From positions 434,001 to 498,000 of the forward strand of contig OX638370.1 of the NCBI GenBank assembly GCA_951812925.1: a stretch of DNA of 64,000 nucleotides, given 5' to 3'. This document shows, one piece after another, positions 1 to 11,008 of the stretch. Under the pieces are notes generated by a model. That model ran no database searches. It saw nothing but the letters and a program-made list of their open reading frames with translations, and had not been told where the DNA came from. The position numbers were made by a program, and so were the translations under genes. Source of the DNA: Calliopum simillimum (taxonomy: Eukaryota; Arthropoda; Insecta; Diptera; Lauxaniidae). Within the stretch, counting starts at the first letter, position 1; the number at the start of each line of letters is the position of its first letter.

Positions 1-1843
1 ATTCAATACTATGCATGAGCAACTTGTGGGATAAAGTTGTTAAATGCACGCGCAGCAGGTAACATTCGATGCAGTAACTCGTTAAAATCACGATCTCTAC
101 AAATTCCTGGATAGAAATTATGCCAAGTAGGACGATCTAAATATGTGTATGTATGTAAACAAATGTTCAACACAGTAACTTGGTAAAGTCAGTTTAAATT
201 ACTTTTGTGGTATAATCCCAATCCTTTAAGACTTCAGCCAACCATTGAATTTGAATAATTTGTGATTGCATTAGGACAGATGGAACAACATACGCGAATA
301 ACAGACAGAAAAACACAAACCCAAGAGAGATATAAATCCATAGTACCATGCAAAGGCGACGTGGCTTCATAGACGTAAGAAAAACACGTTCAATCAAATT
401 TTGAAGTTGCTCATTATCGACGATCTTGCAAACGATCACTGCTGATATAAAACCCATTAAATGCAGCGTATTTGGAATGACGTAGCCAAACAATAGCTCA
501 CCTATTGTACGTACCGCATCTTCGCGCCTGGCGGTTGCAATCGATATTATGGCTGTTGGTAAATTTTTGTCACTTTTGGAAAAACCACGATCGCCGCTGA
601 ACAAAAGTAGAAGCAAATAATTGACGTAAACAGATAATCAAGAGCTTATCTTTTCCTTACCGATATAAAGTCAAATACTGTACGACATAACCAAATAATA
701 GAACTATCAGTAAGAGTGCCACCTGCAAGTAACTAAGACAATTTCGGCATAGAGTTGTGTCGGTGCAAATTGGATTCAGACCCACCAAAGATAAAATTAT
801 TATGTACGGCCTTAGAAACTGTTAAAAACGAAAAAATGAAAGAAGGAAATTGTTTTAAAATTATTTTTGGCATCGTTATCGTCTTTTCATTAATGGAACA
901 GTTCAATATTCCCGTTACGAATACTGATGTTTATTTACGTGTGTATGTACATACCTTACGCTTACAATAGGCAAGTATAGCCGATGTTGGTTCATGTTCA
1001 TTTTGAAGATCTTCGATCTGCGGCGTATTACAACGATTTATAAAACAGAAAGAACTATTAGCATTAGAATGAAACATTATTATTATTGCTGTTTTAGAGA
1101 CATTGGCATTCAAATAAAAGGATCTAATGAATAGTCATGTTTCGAAAGAAGTACTCGTATGAAATTATTAATTTTTCTGTGTTGTTTTCAATAATAATAA
1201 GTACAAGAGAACAACGTAAGTCTGTTAAACTGAATCTCGAAACTGGCGAGAGATAAATTTGAATTCACATACGTAACGATTCGAATTCAATAATACCACT
1301 TTCATAGTTTTTACGAAAATGAAATTGACGATGGATTCAGTGATAGGCCTGAATATAACGCGATGATTAATGCCAACATCATCAAATAAGCAGCTTGCGT
1401 ACCCTAATTTCTGTCATACTGTCCCCTAAATGGGAGGAACCCAATGTTGTTAGCCTGGACGATGATCCGAATCTTGCTGCCATTCGATTTATTCCTCCAC
1501 CACCTGTATTACTTACAATGCTACGATTAGACGAACTGAACCTTGGGCTTATTGAGGTAGCATTGTGTTGACGTCCCGCACCTTCACTTGTCTGTTCAAA
1601 TAGATGTGTGTCATCAGTTGATGACATTGATGCATCTCCATAGCTGTTGGTGTCAGCATCGCTGTGTCTCCACTTTCTTACTGTATCCGTTGAGGCGTAA
1701 CCGTTGAAATTTTGTGCATTTAGACGATCGCGCTGGAAAAATGCTGAACAACAGAGTGCGGATGAAGAATTTTCAACGACAAAATGACCGTCCCAGTTAG
1801 AGAGCGTAGCTTCGGCACCAATATTGGTAGCATTATGTGACAT
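1..1843 (-). CDS. Gustatory-receptor-like multipass membrane protein, 5' part (partial)
   Basis: This is probably an insect chemosensory receptor of the 7tm_7 (gustatory) family, acting in the plasma membrane of sensory neurons. Reading on the minus strand, I place coding exons at 1843-1403, 1017-955, 722-661, 596-203 and 136-1. All introns have GT..AG ends and all phases join, giving about 365 residues before the left edge. The start is the ATG at 1843 followed by MSHNATN. Residues 1-147 are a hydrophilic Ser/Asn/Thr-rich tail. Membrane segments follow at about 169-188 (VALLLIVLLFGYVVQYL), 223-245, 273-297 and 321-347. The last exon has a Cys/Leu-rich stretch (SYCIECYLLRVHLTTL) of the kind seen in gustatory receptors. 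The C-terminal segments, including the family's signature motif, lie outside the window. The exon-2 acceptor (CCGCAG) and the exon-1 donor (GTACGC) are the weakest joins. The receptor subtype cannot be named, and another multipass protein is possible. Confidence 0.72.
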
Positions 1844-1880
1844 TAGGTTGACAACGAAAGGGTGTTAATTTAATGCTCAC

Positions 1881-1906
1881 AAAAAAAAAAAAAAAAAAAA
1901 AAAAAA
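1881..1906. repeat. A26 homopolymer tract
   Basis: An uninterrupted run of 26 A lies about 40 bp upstream of the receptor start codon, so it is a T tract on the gene strand. It may be an old retroposon tail or simple slippage. No retroelement body is visible beside it. Confidence 0.9.
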
Positions 1907-2698
1907 GCCGTGCAATATCGTTTGTTTTATCTATCGCTTATCTCTCAAAGTTTTCTCTGTTGTTCATCCAGCAGCAGCTTCTGAGCACCTGTTATGCCGT
2001 AGATAAGCAAAATTTAATTCCGCTGCGATATCACCAGTAACATCTTCATTATCACTTTGTTCAACTTCCCTGAACTTGTTAATATGCGGCGGTGCGTTTT
2101 ATCAGAGAAATTATATGATTTTTGTTGTTGTGGTTGTATTTGATCTTACATATATTTTAGTATTATAATTTTTTCTATTTGCATACACTCGTTAAAAATT
2201 CAGCTGTGCTGTTGCCGTTGTTGTTGCTTCACTAAATCGACACTGGGCTGTTTGGGCTGTGTGCTCAAGTCGAGCAGCTTAATTGGATCGTTTTGTTATC
2301 ATATTGTTATTGTTGTTGCAATGAGTGGGAGCGCAGCTCTTTGCATCTTGAAGCTGAAGCGATAACCTCTCATGAGTTGATAAAAAATTTTGTCAAGAAG
2401 AGGCTGCACAAAGCAGTAGCGTAGTTGAGGGATGACACATGGTATAAAAATATTACCAAGGCAACTACAAAAGCACCCAAGTAAGGAAGGTACCGATACC
2501 TGACGCAAAAATATTAAAGGGGGGTATGAGAACATGCATAAAGGCCAAACGAAATGAAACGGTTTGATTTTGCTATTGACTCCGAGTTTTGATCCAAAAG
2601 GCAATCCTCAAACTCAACTGCAATCCATAAATAAGATGTAAAATACTTTTTGGGAAGTATTTGCGGAAAGTTACCAAATGTTTAAAACAAGTACTTAT
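1907..2698. other. Upstream region, no gene seen
   Basis: This stretch is A+T-rich with several TTG (opa-like) runs near 2120-2140 and 2205-2240. It lies upstream of the minus-strand receptor gene and may hold its promoter, but I see no convincing TATA or initiator arrangement. The only ORF of note (2299-2604, minus) has no recognisable composition or motif. Confidence 0.4.
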
Positions 2699-2800
2699 TG
2701 GCGGTTATCGTGAATAAATATTCCCGGGGAATTTTCTCAAACTGCAATGGAAAATGCACGGCAGTTTTCACGGGAATCTTGATTTACGATAACCCCCATT
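2699..2800. repeat. Small hairpin MITE-like element (copy 1)
   Basis: Terminal inverted repeats GGTTATCGT (2703-2711) and ACGATAACC (2786-2794) continue imperfectly inward through a shared ATTCCCG stretch. The whole ~100 bp can fold into one hairpin. The loop contains an ACTGC..GCAGT dyad. A related sequence occurs at 15547-15628, which shows this is a dispersed repeat. Confidence 0.6.
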
Positions 2801-3118
2801 ATTCAAAAGAAATATTGGCTTTTATACAAAGAAAAAATAATTCATCCCCAATATTTCTGTAGGTTTGACGAGAAATTTTTTTTAACCATTTCATGAATTG
2901 TTGCATCCAAATCTTTTTATCGCCTGCGAAACTATAAAAATATTTCAGTGAAAAGTGAAAAGAACATGTCAAAATTCATAAACATCTTATTCCTTACAGC
3001 GCAATAGTCAAAAATTTATGTTTTGCATGAGTAAAACTAATATGTTCCTCATGCGGTCAGTTCAATTATTTATTTTTAATTATAAATTGACACAAACATT
3101 AAATTTTGCTTTGTTTGA

Positions 3119-3290
3119 TGATTGCTCTAGAGTACTCTAGAGCAAACTAGAGCAGTCAAAAGTGTTCGATGATAGTTTTTTCTGCTCTAGGTTGCTCTAT
3201 TCTACTCTGAAAAGTGTTCGATGAGTCTGCTCCAAACTGCTCTGTTTGCTCTTTTCTGCTCTAGATTTTTATGTAGAGCAGATTGGAGCA
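3119..3290. repeat. Cluster of TGCTCTA/TAGAGCA heptamers
   Basis: About a dozen close variants of TGCTCTA occur here in both orientations, including the palindromic form CTAGAGCA and the full CTCTAGAGC. The phrase AAGTGTTCGATGA occurs twice (near 3160 and 3212). This looks like the subterminal motif array of a small non-autonomous transposon or a binding-site cluster. No clean outer boundaries are visible. Confidence 0.55.
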
Positions 3291-4620
3291 GCAAATTTTC
3301 ATAAGAAAAATCAAAACAAAATAAATACAATATCTCAAAACGAATTTCCATTTTAGAAATACTAAGGAGCACTTTTTAAACCGAATCTTAACCTTCGATC
3401 TGCTTACCAGCTTCCCCTCCACGTGCTTTACACAATGAACGCGTTCCATATTTGCTAAGAAGCTTAGGCATTAAATACTACTTCCATCTAGACCAGTTTC
3501 ATTCAGTTTCAAACAGCAGGGCAGTTGTTGTTTCTTTTGCCGGTAGTGAAAGTGATGTTGTTGCATTGCTGTTGATAGTGTTGTTGTAACAAAACGACAC
3601 CTTAATTTATTTGCATTAATTATGTAAATCTGACCAGCTGACACATTTAATTCATTGCCGACGAACGTCACACTTAACATTCACTCACAGCGGCTACACA
3701 CACAAACACACCGGACACAGACGCCCCCATGCACGCAAAGCTTCCTTCCGGTAGATCTTTTCATTTAAATGACCCTCACTTATGCTAATGCAAATTTTGA
3801 AACGTTAAAAGGTGTCTCATGTCTGCTGAATACACTCCGGTAACAGGAGTTAATGTCATTTAATTGAATGTTGGCTTCTTAACAATGTTCACACCTTAAC
3901 AACACCGACTAATTGTGTTTGTAAATGTTTATGTTTGTATATATGTATATCTGAGGTTTCGTATATAGGTATGTATTAACTTGCTGTGGTCGTGTCTTTT
4001 CAGATAATGTCAGTTTGTTTTTCATTTCATTTTCGAGTTTCAATCTTAGTTGTTAAGAACCCTTCTTTTTCGCCATCTTTGAAATGTTTTCAGTAGTTTT
4101 CAGTAGTTTAAAATTAATACTAAAGGGAATCAAAAGTCACAAAAGTAAACTTTAATTTTTTAGTGTGTAGCCAAACATTGTTGTTTATTTCATTTAATGA
4201 ACTCAAAAAGTGGGCATTCCCTTCGACAGCTCTGGCTTTAAAAATAGAAGCAGGAAGTAACTGCATTTCATTTGCATCTCATTTAAGCAGAGATTGAGTA
4301 TATGTCTGTGTACCCGTTCGTCTGTCTGTTAAAAGATGCACATGAGGTGACATCCTCAATTGGTTTTGTTTGACTTCCAATGTTGCATGTGCAAAACAAC
4401 ACAAAAATATTGAGATTGTAGTACCATTTTGTAAATATCTTGTACATCTGAATTGGGATTTTTCAGAAAGACAGACCACAGAATTCATCCAAAAATGGCC
4501 ATGCCTGTCTGTTATCTTTTGAAAAGTGATAGTTTTGAAGTGACACTTTCAATTAAAATGAGGTAAATATTCGTAATTAAAAGCCGATTATAGGATACAG
4601 AACGAAACGTGCATTTACTA
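3291..4620. other. Gene-poor stretch
   Basis: No coding sequence is supported. The region contains TGT/ATGT-rich microsatellite-like sequence near 3930-3970. Short ORFs at 3261-3449, 3471-3680 and 4279-4488 (minus) lack motifs and are probably chance. Confidence 0.35.
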
Positions 4621-4934
4621 AAGTGTCGGCCAAAACCTAAGCACCCCCTAAGGATATTTTTTCTTATATCAAATTTTTTTTGAGAAAGTTTGTGTGTTTA
4701 TTTAATTTATTTATACGTTTATTACTGACAAACAAAAACTTAAAAAATTCAGGGTTTTATAAATTAAGAGTTAACATTTAATAAACATTAAAATTTAGAA
4801 ACTTCATCGGACAAAACTAAAGCACCCCCTTCTTATCATTTAATAAAAACTTTTAAAATTAATATTTAGTTGAAAACCCTTTATACTGGGTAACATTAGC
4901 ACATCTTTAAAGCATAGAGGACATTATATTATTA

Positions 4935-5389
4935 ATGATGTCCTGCGATATCCCTTCCCAAGGCTACTTTCAAAGCTTCAAAGAGATTTTTCTTGGTTTT
5001 GCAATTTTCCTTGTAGATTTTCGTGTTAATGATCTCCCAGAGGTTCTCAATGGGATTCAAATCTGTGGACTGGCCAGGCCAACCAAGAACTTGTATCCCA
5101 ATGCTCCGAAACCAGGCATTTCAAAACTTAAGTGGTATGTGTTTGGATCGTTGTCCCATTGGAACCTTCATTTAAGTGGCATCTCTTTATCGGCATTAGG
5201 CAGCATCACATCATTTGGCATGTCAAAGTGCATAAAACAATCCATAATTCCTTTGGTCTCATGAATTGGCCCACTCCTTTGACCACAGAAAAAACCTCAG
5301 ACCATTACAATCCGTCCTCCGTGCTTTACAGAGGCTTTGCAAAACTTTGGTTTCAATCTTTTTCATTTTGGTCTGCGTACTCGCCTTAA
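4935..5389 (-). pseudogene. Tc1-like transposase fragment, left arm
   Basis: Read on the minus strand, this is the same degraded transposase segment as at 5471-5935. It runs from the HGGRIVMV catalytic-core stretch to the NPIENLWEI motif that carries the last catalytic Glu of DD34E Tc1-like enzymes. Frameshifts and an in-frame stop interrupt it. The N-terminal DNA-binding half and the first catalytic Asp are missing. It belongs to the inverted arm of the fold-back element. Confidence 0.7.
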
Positions 5390-5470
5390 TTCATCCGAAC
5401 CTTTGATATCATGCTACAAACCCAAGTCCTACGAATCCAAGTACTACTATATTATGAAAGATTCAGACGG

Positions 5471-5935
5471 AATAAGGCGAGTACGCAGACCAAAATGAAA
5501 AAGATTGAAACCAAAGTTTTACAAAGCCTCTGTAAAGCACGGAGGACGGATTGTAATGGTCTGAGGTTTTTTCTGTGGTCAAAGGAGTGGACCAATTCAT
5601 GAGACCAAAGGAATTATGGATTGTTTTATGCACTTTGACATGCCAAATGATGTGATGCTGCCTAATGCCGATAAAGAGATGCCACTTAAATGAAGGTTCC
5701 AATGGGACAACGATCCAAACACATACCACTTAAGTTTGAAATGCCTGGTTTCGGAGCATTGGGATACAAGTTCTTGGTTGGCCTGGCCAGTCCACAGATT
5801 TGAATCCCATTGAGAACCTCTGGGAGATCATTAACACGAAAATCTACAAGGAAAATTGCAAAACCAAGAAAAATCTCTTTGAAAGTAGCCTTGGGAAGGG
5901 ATATCGCAGGACATCATTAATAATATAATATCCTC
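5471..5935 (+). pseudogene. Tc1-like transposase fragment, right arm
   Basis: In the plus direction, KASVKHGGRIVMV (near 5520-5560) is followed, after a stop where Trp is expected and at least one frameshift, by WPGQSTDLNPIENLWEIIN (near 5780-5840). The latter is the classic DD34E C-terminal motif of Tc1-like transposases. Only the second half of the catalytic domain is present. The DNA integrase function is certainly lost. Confidence 0.75.
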
Positions 5936-6015
5936 TATGCTTTAAAGATGTGCTAATGTTACCCAGTATAAAGGGTTTTCAACTAAATATTAATTTTAAA
6001 AGTTTTTATTAAATG

Positions 6016-6857
6016 TTAACACGTTGAGTGCCATGTGTACCGCCGGCGGTATACACTTTACTTGTAGCGATGTGCCACCATACAAAAAAAATGTCTATCA
6101 CCAGGTGCCACCATACAAATTCAACATGTATGAAAAAATGTCGACTTGTAATAACTGTTGAATATTGATCTATAGGGGTACATAATAAGTTTGTGGGAAG
6201 AGATTTGTGCTTATAAGTGTTATTTGTCCTATAAAATGGCGTGACAGCCGGCGGTACACGTGGCACATGAGTGAAACCAAATTATCTAAGTACCTTGTTC
6301 ACCGCAAGTTTGTTGAAAATATTTGACCACAGTGCCATCATTCAAATAAAATATACATCTTGAGGTGAAGAAACGATAAAAACAACCAAAAGTTTGCAAC
6401 ATTTTGAAATAAGTGTATAAATAGTTATTATAATTATTATGGATTATAATCTACCTTTTGCTTGGAATGTTTCAACATAACGCATTAGTTATTTGTTTTT
6501 ATTATTTATAACCTTTAATTGAATGTAATTTTTACTTTTGTTAGTTTTTGTTCCAATAAATTTATTTATTTTTTGGTCCTCTTTTATATAACTTTTGTAA
6601 TTCTTTCAAAATAAAAGATATCGTAAAAATTTCAAAACTCGAACCAAAAATACATTTTCCTCTGTGATAAAATACAAAAATTTTTTGATTTACTGCAGTG
6701 GTTCAGAATATACTTATATTGCATTGAGTTCACATATGACTGTGCACCGCCGGCGGTACACACAGCACACAGGTGAAAGTTGAGTGTGTACCGCCGGCGG
6801 TTCACGTGGCACCTGACGGAGGACATTTTGCTTGTATGGTGGCACTCAACGTGTTAA
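6016..6857. mobile_element. piggyBac-like non-autonomous element with TTAA duplication
   Basis: An 834-bp insertion (6020-6853) splits the right arm of the fold-back element. It is flanked by TTAA on both sides (6016-6019 and 6854-6857), and the uninterrupted left arm shows the empty site. Its ends are inverted repeats, CACGTTGAGTGCCA at the left and its complement at the right. TTAA duplication with such ends is the hallmark of piggyBac-superfamily elements. No transposase is encoded. The palindrome ACCGCCGGCGGT occurs three times (6039-6050, 6746-6757, 6790-6801), with a shorter GCCGGCGGT at 6247-6255. Confidence 0.85.
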
Positions 6858-7088
6858 GAAGGGGGTGCTTTAGTTTTGTCCGATGAAGTTTCTAAATTTT
6901 AATGTTTATTAAATGTTAACTCTTAATTTATAAAACCCTGATTTTTTTAAGTTTTTGTTTGTCAATAATAAACGTATAAATAAATTAAATAAACACACAA
7001 ACTAACTCAATAACGTCGTTTTCTCAAAAAAAATTTGATATTAGAAAAAATTTCCTTAGGGGGTGCTTAGGTTTTGGCCGACACTGTA

Positions 7089-8740
7089 GGTTCTTAAAGC
7101 AATCGGTTCGTTTTTTTTTTTTTTGCTTAAAAACTTAACATGCAAAAATAATGTGACTATCAAAACTTTTATATGTATTTGCTATTCAGTATAAGATTTG
7201 GAATTTTACCCACAGCCCATTCCTACTTGTTTGATTAAGGCTATTTTGTTAGTTCATGCTTGGTTACGCATAGACGGATTTGTTCGTCTTATAAAGATCT
7301 TTTCAATTTATACGGGAAATATTAATTTTGGTTAAATGGACTAAGTGGAGAACCAAATGAATTGCCAAATTGAAAAAGCTTATTTTTGAAACCACTCAAA
7401 ACAACCTACGAATTTTGTATAAGAGGGTTGTTACAAATTCGTTATGAAATTACAGAACAAAATCTTAATTTTGTTTCTTGTTCTTCCCAAATAATACATT
7501 TTTTTTTAATTTAATTTATGTTTATTCAAACATATAAGTATGTATGAATGTAATATAAAAGTGTGAATGTGCATTTTCTAGAGGCTTGCATATATCATTG
7601 TGCATTTTATATTTGAAGGAATTTTTTAATAGCAAAATGATATTATTTTGTCTGCGAGATATATTTTTATTGAATATGTGTGTTGAATATTGACATAAAA
7701 TTCTTTTTCAAACAAGTCCGACAAGTCGAAACAAAAATTTTAAGAAATTATTACAACAAATCATTACGAAATAGTAACACATTCGTTACGAAAACTCTAA
7801 GCAGCTTTGAATTTGTTCTGAAAAAGACTAAATTCAGAAAAAGTCGGCAAGCAGGAAATAAAAAATTAAGAAATAATTTGCATTAATCAACTGTTGTATT
7901 TTAAAAAGAGACAGGGTGGCTCACAATAAGGAAATTCCACAGAGTTGATCTTTAATCAAATGCTAACCTCATTTTCCATCCACCACTATAGTGCATTTCA
8001 AAAAAAAAAATAAAAAAAATCTAAAGCAACTAATGCACTCAATAAATTGGAGGAACTCAAATAAATGATTTTCTGAACTCTTCCCGAAAGAGCACTTGGC
8101 AAACCAATAAGAAAATTCTTTAGGGAATCTGTAAGGACTCTATTGCAACAGCAAAAAAAGAAAAAAATCAACTCAAGGACGCTCGCGACGAGTTCAATTC
8201 AATTGTAGTACAATCAGGACAATTGAATTGACAAACCTTTGCGTGCGCTTTTCGACAAATCACGAAGAGCAGTTGAAGATGGGGATAGTTAAAGAGGACA
8301 ACTCAAAGGCAAGTTCAACAAACAAACGTATGTACGCCAAGATAAAAAAGTTTATCAATAAAAATAAACCCCATATGAACCACACAATTAAATGGTCAAC
8401 AGAACGGTTGCAAAAAGAATAAATTAAAAAAGAAAAAGAAAAAGAGAGAAAAAAAAAAAATGATATGTCATGCAACTACACAAGCCAGATGATAAGTATA
8501 TCCCTTGGATACTTTAAGAATTAAAATATAAAATTTATAAATAAAAAACAGAACCGTCTTTATGTTTATGGGACATCATTCAAACATTTCTACGACTTTT
8601 AGGGACGTTAGGGACATTGCAAAAAATATTAACAAAGGATTTTTAGATAAAATAAAATTCCCGATTGACTCGCGAATGACAGCGCTTGTTAATGCAATTA
8701 AATTGATTGTGATTGTGACCCAGTCAACCCGCCACCATCA
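7089..8740. other. A+T-rich gene-poor stretch
   Basis: No gene is supported. The region holds poly-T near 7110-7130 and several ATTCGTTACGAA-like palindromic pieces near 7435 and 7790. The same motif recurs near 23810 and 24500, so it may be a dispersed repeat fragment. The short ORFs are uninformative. Confidence 0.35.
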
Positions 8741-8746
8741 CCGTCG

Positions 8747-8765
8747 CCTCTTGCTGAGAGGCGTC
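8747..8765 (+). other. Short perfect hairpin
   Basis: CGCCTCT at 8747 pairs with AGAGGCG at 8759-8765 around a 5-base loop. It lies in a locally GC-richer patch (8710-8770). There is no T tract, so it is not a Pol III terminator. Function unknown. Confidence 0.4.
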
Positions 8766-8770
8766 TTCAG

Positions 8771-9430
8771 AAACTTTGCTACTGGTGATGCTTAATTTTC
8801 GTGATTGAAGGATCATAAATAATTTCATCGCACTTAACGGCAATTAGAGTAAAATTGAAAAACATAAGGAAATGGAAATAGAGAAAAGAGAAAAACCCAG
8901 CACAAGGTGAAAAGAATCACAGCGTTGTGCGAAATAACGTCCGCCGGTCGAACGTCATCATCAGAGAGCTGGGTGGAGTGGAGGATTACAATTGTCATCA
9001 ACTTAACACAGGACATCGCACAAAAGACGACGAATGACGACATCGGAAATAAAAGAAAGTGAGAAATCAAGGTAGCAGCAATTGCAATAAATTAACAACA
9101 ACAACTACAACAAAATGCGGTACCAGTGTTCGGTGGTGGTTCTCACGTTGTCGTGTTGTTTTGTGTTGTGTGTCGCTTTCTCGTATTGTGAGAGAACGTG
9201 ACATACATACATAATGAACCGAAGGGATTAGCAACGTCGAAAAAAATATTGCTACAACACAGAGGAACAATGAAATGTCCTGTTTATGCCAACTATAAGG
9301 ACACGAATTAAACTGTCGACAAATGATTCAGTTCCGTTTCCTTTTTTGTATTTCGTTTGTATTTGTGTAAGTGAAAGTGTACGAACGTGTGTGTGTGTGA
9401 GTGTTAAGGCATTCACTGCATAATTGTGCT
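8771..9430. other. Region leading to a strong splice junction, no ORF supported
   Basis: It contains opa-like CAA runs near 9100 and GT-rich sequence at 9390-9405. A TTCAGTTCC initiator-like sequence near 9328 and the GT-rich, ORF-poor stretch after it would suit a short 5' non-coding exon ending at 9437. This is inference only. Confidence 0.25.
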
Positions 9431-9443
9431 TTTTCAGGTAAGT
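9423..9443 (+). promoter_or_regulatory. Zero-length exon (recursive splice site) or strong 5' splice site
   Basis: The sequence ATTGTGCTTTTTCAG is followed directly by GTAAGTGCC, with the junction at 9437/9438. A pyrimidine-rich acceptor fused to a consensus donor is the defining pattern of recursive splicing sites in very long insect introns. Alternatively it is just the donor of a short non-coding exon beginning near 9328. Both readings imply a plus-strand transcript across this part of the window. Confidence 0.4.
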
Positions 9444-9860
9444 GCCTTACACGCACACATGTTTATATATTACTCTGTGTGCGTGCATATACATACGTGG
9501 GTGAGGGGTTTCATGGTTTCCTTAACGAGCTCGTCAAATAGACATTAGTGTAAATGTCACGCGGTATAATTGTTGCGAATGTGATTTAGCCTACATGACC
9601 CTGGCTTATATCCATATAAAATATGATGAAAGCAGACTTCAGTAAAGACCGAAAAAAGATTTACAAAACGTCATAATGACAGTAGCATTTTGCATCAATT
9701 CATTCAAACAAATATGGTGACTTCTAGAAAAGTCTTTCAACTCGTCCTGCTGTAATTTGCCTAAACTGCAAGTCACACTACAAATACTAACACTATTTAA
9801 AGCCCATGGAAATTAGTCACAAAAACGATACGATGCTTTAACTTTCTATATCATACTCAG
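9444..9860. other. No feature seen
   Basis: A+T-rich sequence with TATA/CATACG-type simple sequence. No ORF, repeat pair or splice arrangement stands out. Confidence 0.3.
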
Positions 9861-10210
9861 CCTTATCATCTAAATCAATTTCGATTCGAATCGAGATTTT
9901 GCTTTCATATATTTTGATATCCAGATTCGAAATCGAAAATATGTACACTAAAAAAAAAAAAAAACGTATAAATTGCGATTAGGCTATAATTTTTAAGAAT
10001 CTTGGCGAGATAGAGAATAAGAATTCCATGAAGAAAATTACTTCAGATATGACCCTGTTGTTTTATTATTGATGCCGAAGGACTTGCTAGGAAAGGGTCT
10101 TCAACTAACACAATTTCTAAAACATAGGTTATGAAACCACTTGCATTGGCTCAAAATATATTTTGTGGTCTAATCTTAGATGGTCTGATTTGACAATATG
10201 TTCTACGTCG

Positions 10211-10426
10211 AAGGCGATATGGCCACACTATGACGCTAGTAGAACAAGAAGAATTATCTCATTAGATAGGAGATGCCTCTGAATTTTACTTTGGTTCAGG
10301 CACACCTCAAGATTCAAGCTCACTGACGTAAGACATCTTTGTAGAATTTGTAAAGATCCTGACGTCGAAAAGTCCATTCTTCATTTCTCTTGCAGATTTC
10401 GCTCAAAAGAGCCCCAAACTATTTAA
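10211..10426 (+). pseudogene. Fossil C-terminus of a non-LTR retrotransposon ORF2
   Basis: In the plus strand a frame with one internal stop reads RTRRIISLDRRC, then after the stop ILLWFRHTSRFKLTD, then CRICKDPDVEKSILHFSC. The CxxC..HxxxC arrangement after an RxLR-like helix is typical of the C-terminal zinc-knuckle region after the RNase H domain of non-LTR retrotransposon polyproteins. The rest of the element is not recognisable and no poly(A) tail is seen. Assigned from pattern memory, not a search. Confidence 0.45.
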
Positions 10427-11008
10427 GAGTTAATAAAAAATTCGAAATGGTTCTTATAATTGGACAATGAAGATATAAACCGGATATAAGATGATCCAAC
10501 TGCGGCCTAAGTTATGATACACCGGCCATCTCCAGTGCTATTCTTAATCTGCCTTAATATGTTTCCGAAACTATGAGCCAATGATACAATTTTTTGTCAG
10601 AAATGGTTTAAAAAATATCTACCAATTTCGAGAACTGGACCGGTAAAAGACTAAAAGATTTTTAAAATATCTTTCGTTTGACCCTAATAACTTTGAAAAT
10701 ATTTAAAGGACTTCTTCACTTTTAGCTAAATCTGGATCTTTTGACGGCTATCTCTCAGAAACTGGATCAGAGCGAAAAATTTTGTTGTTCTTGTTGTAAT
10801 TAAATCTTGATCCTCTTCTACTTGCTTGGGTAGAAAACTTGTTTCTTTGCCAATTCAATAGATAAAACACATGTTTTCCCGTGTACAGGCAAACTGATTT
10901 TTTTATAAATTATGATTTGACAACAAAATACAATTATTTGTTTATTGTTTTCTTTCTCTCTCTTTGCACAACTACAAGCTATTGTTTATGTAGTGGTGTG
11001 GACCTTTG

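Larger units (their letters stand above)
4621..7086. mobile_element. Fold-back Tc1-like element with ~780-bp inverted arms
   Basis: The left arm (4621-5389) is an almost exact inverted copy of the right arm (5471-7086, after removing an insertion at 6016-6853), with a loop of about 80 bp. The outer ends read AGTGTCGGCCAAAACC and its complement. Each end abuts TA (4619-4620 and 7087-7088), which matches the TA duplication of the Tc1/mariner superfamily. Both arms carry the same 3' transposase fragment, so the unit is two head-to-head half elements. It cannot encode a complete transposase and would depend on a relative elsewhere. Confidence 0.85.

Noticed and set aside
14..136. A second protein-like frame in the last receptor exon (RPTWHNFYPGICRDRDF..)
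   Set aside because: It is out of phase with the preceding exon and ends at a stop within the window, while the in-phase frame stays open and is hydrophobic like the rest of the protein.
4935..5729. ORFs on both strands with the shared peptide VVPLEPSFKWHLFIGIRQHHI
   Set aside because: They are antisense frames of the degraded Tc1-like transposase in the inverted arms. The true frame gives the catalytic motifs.
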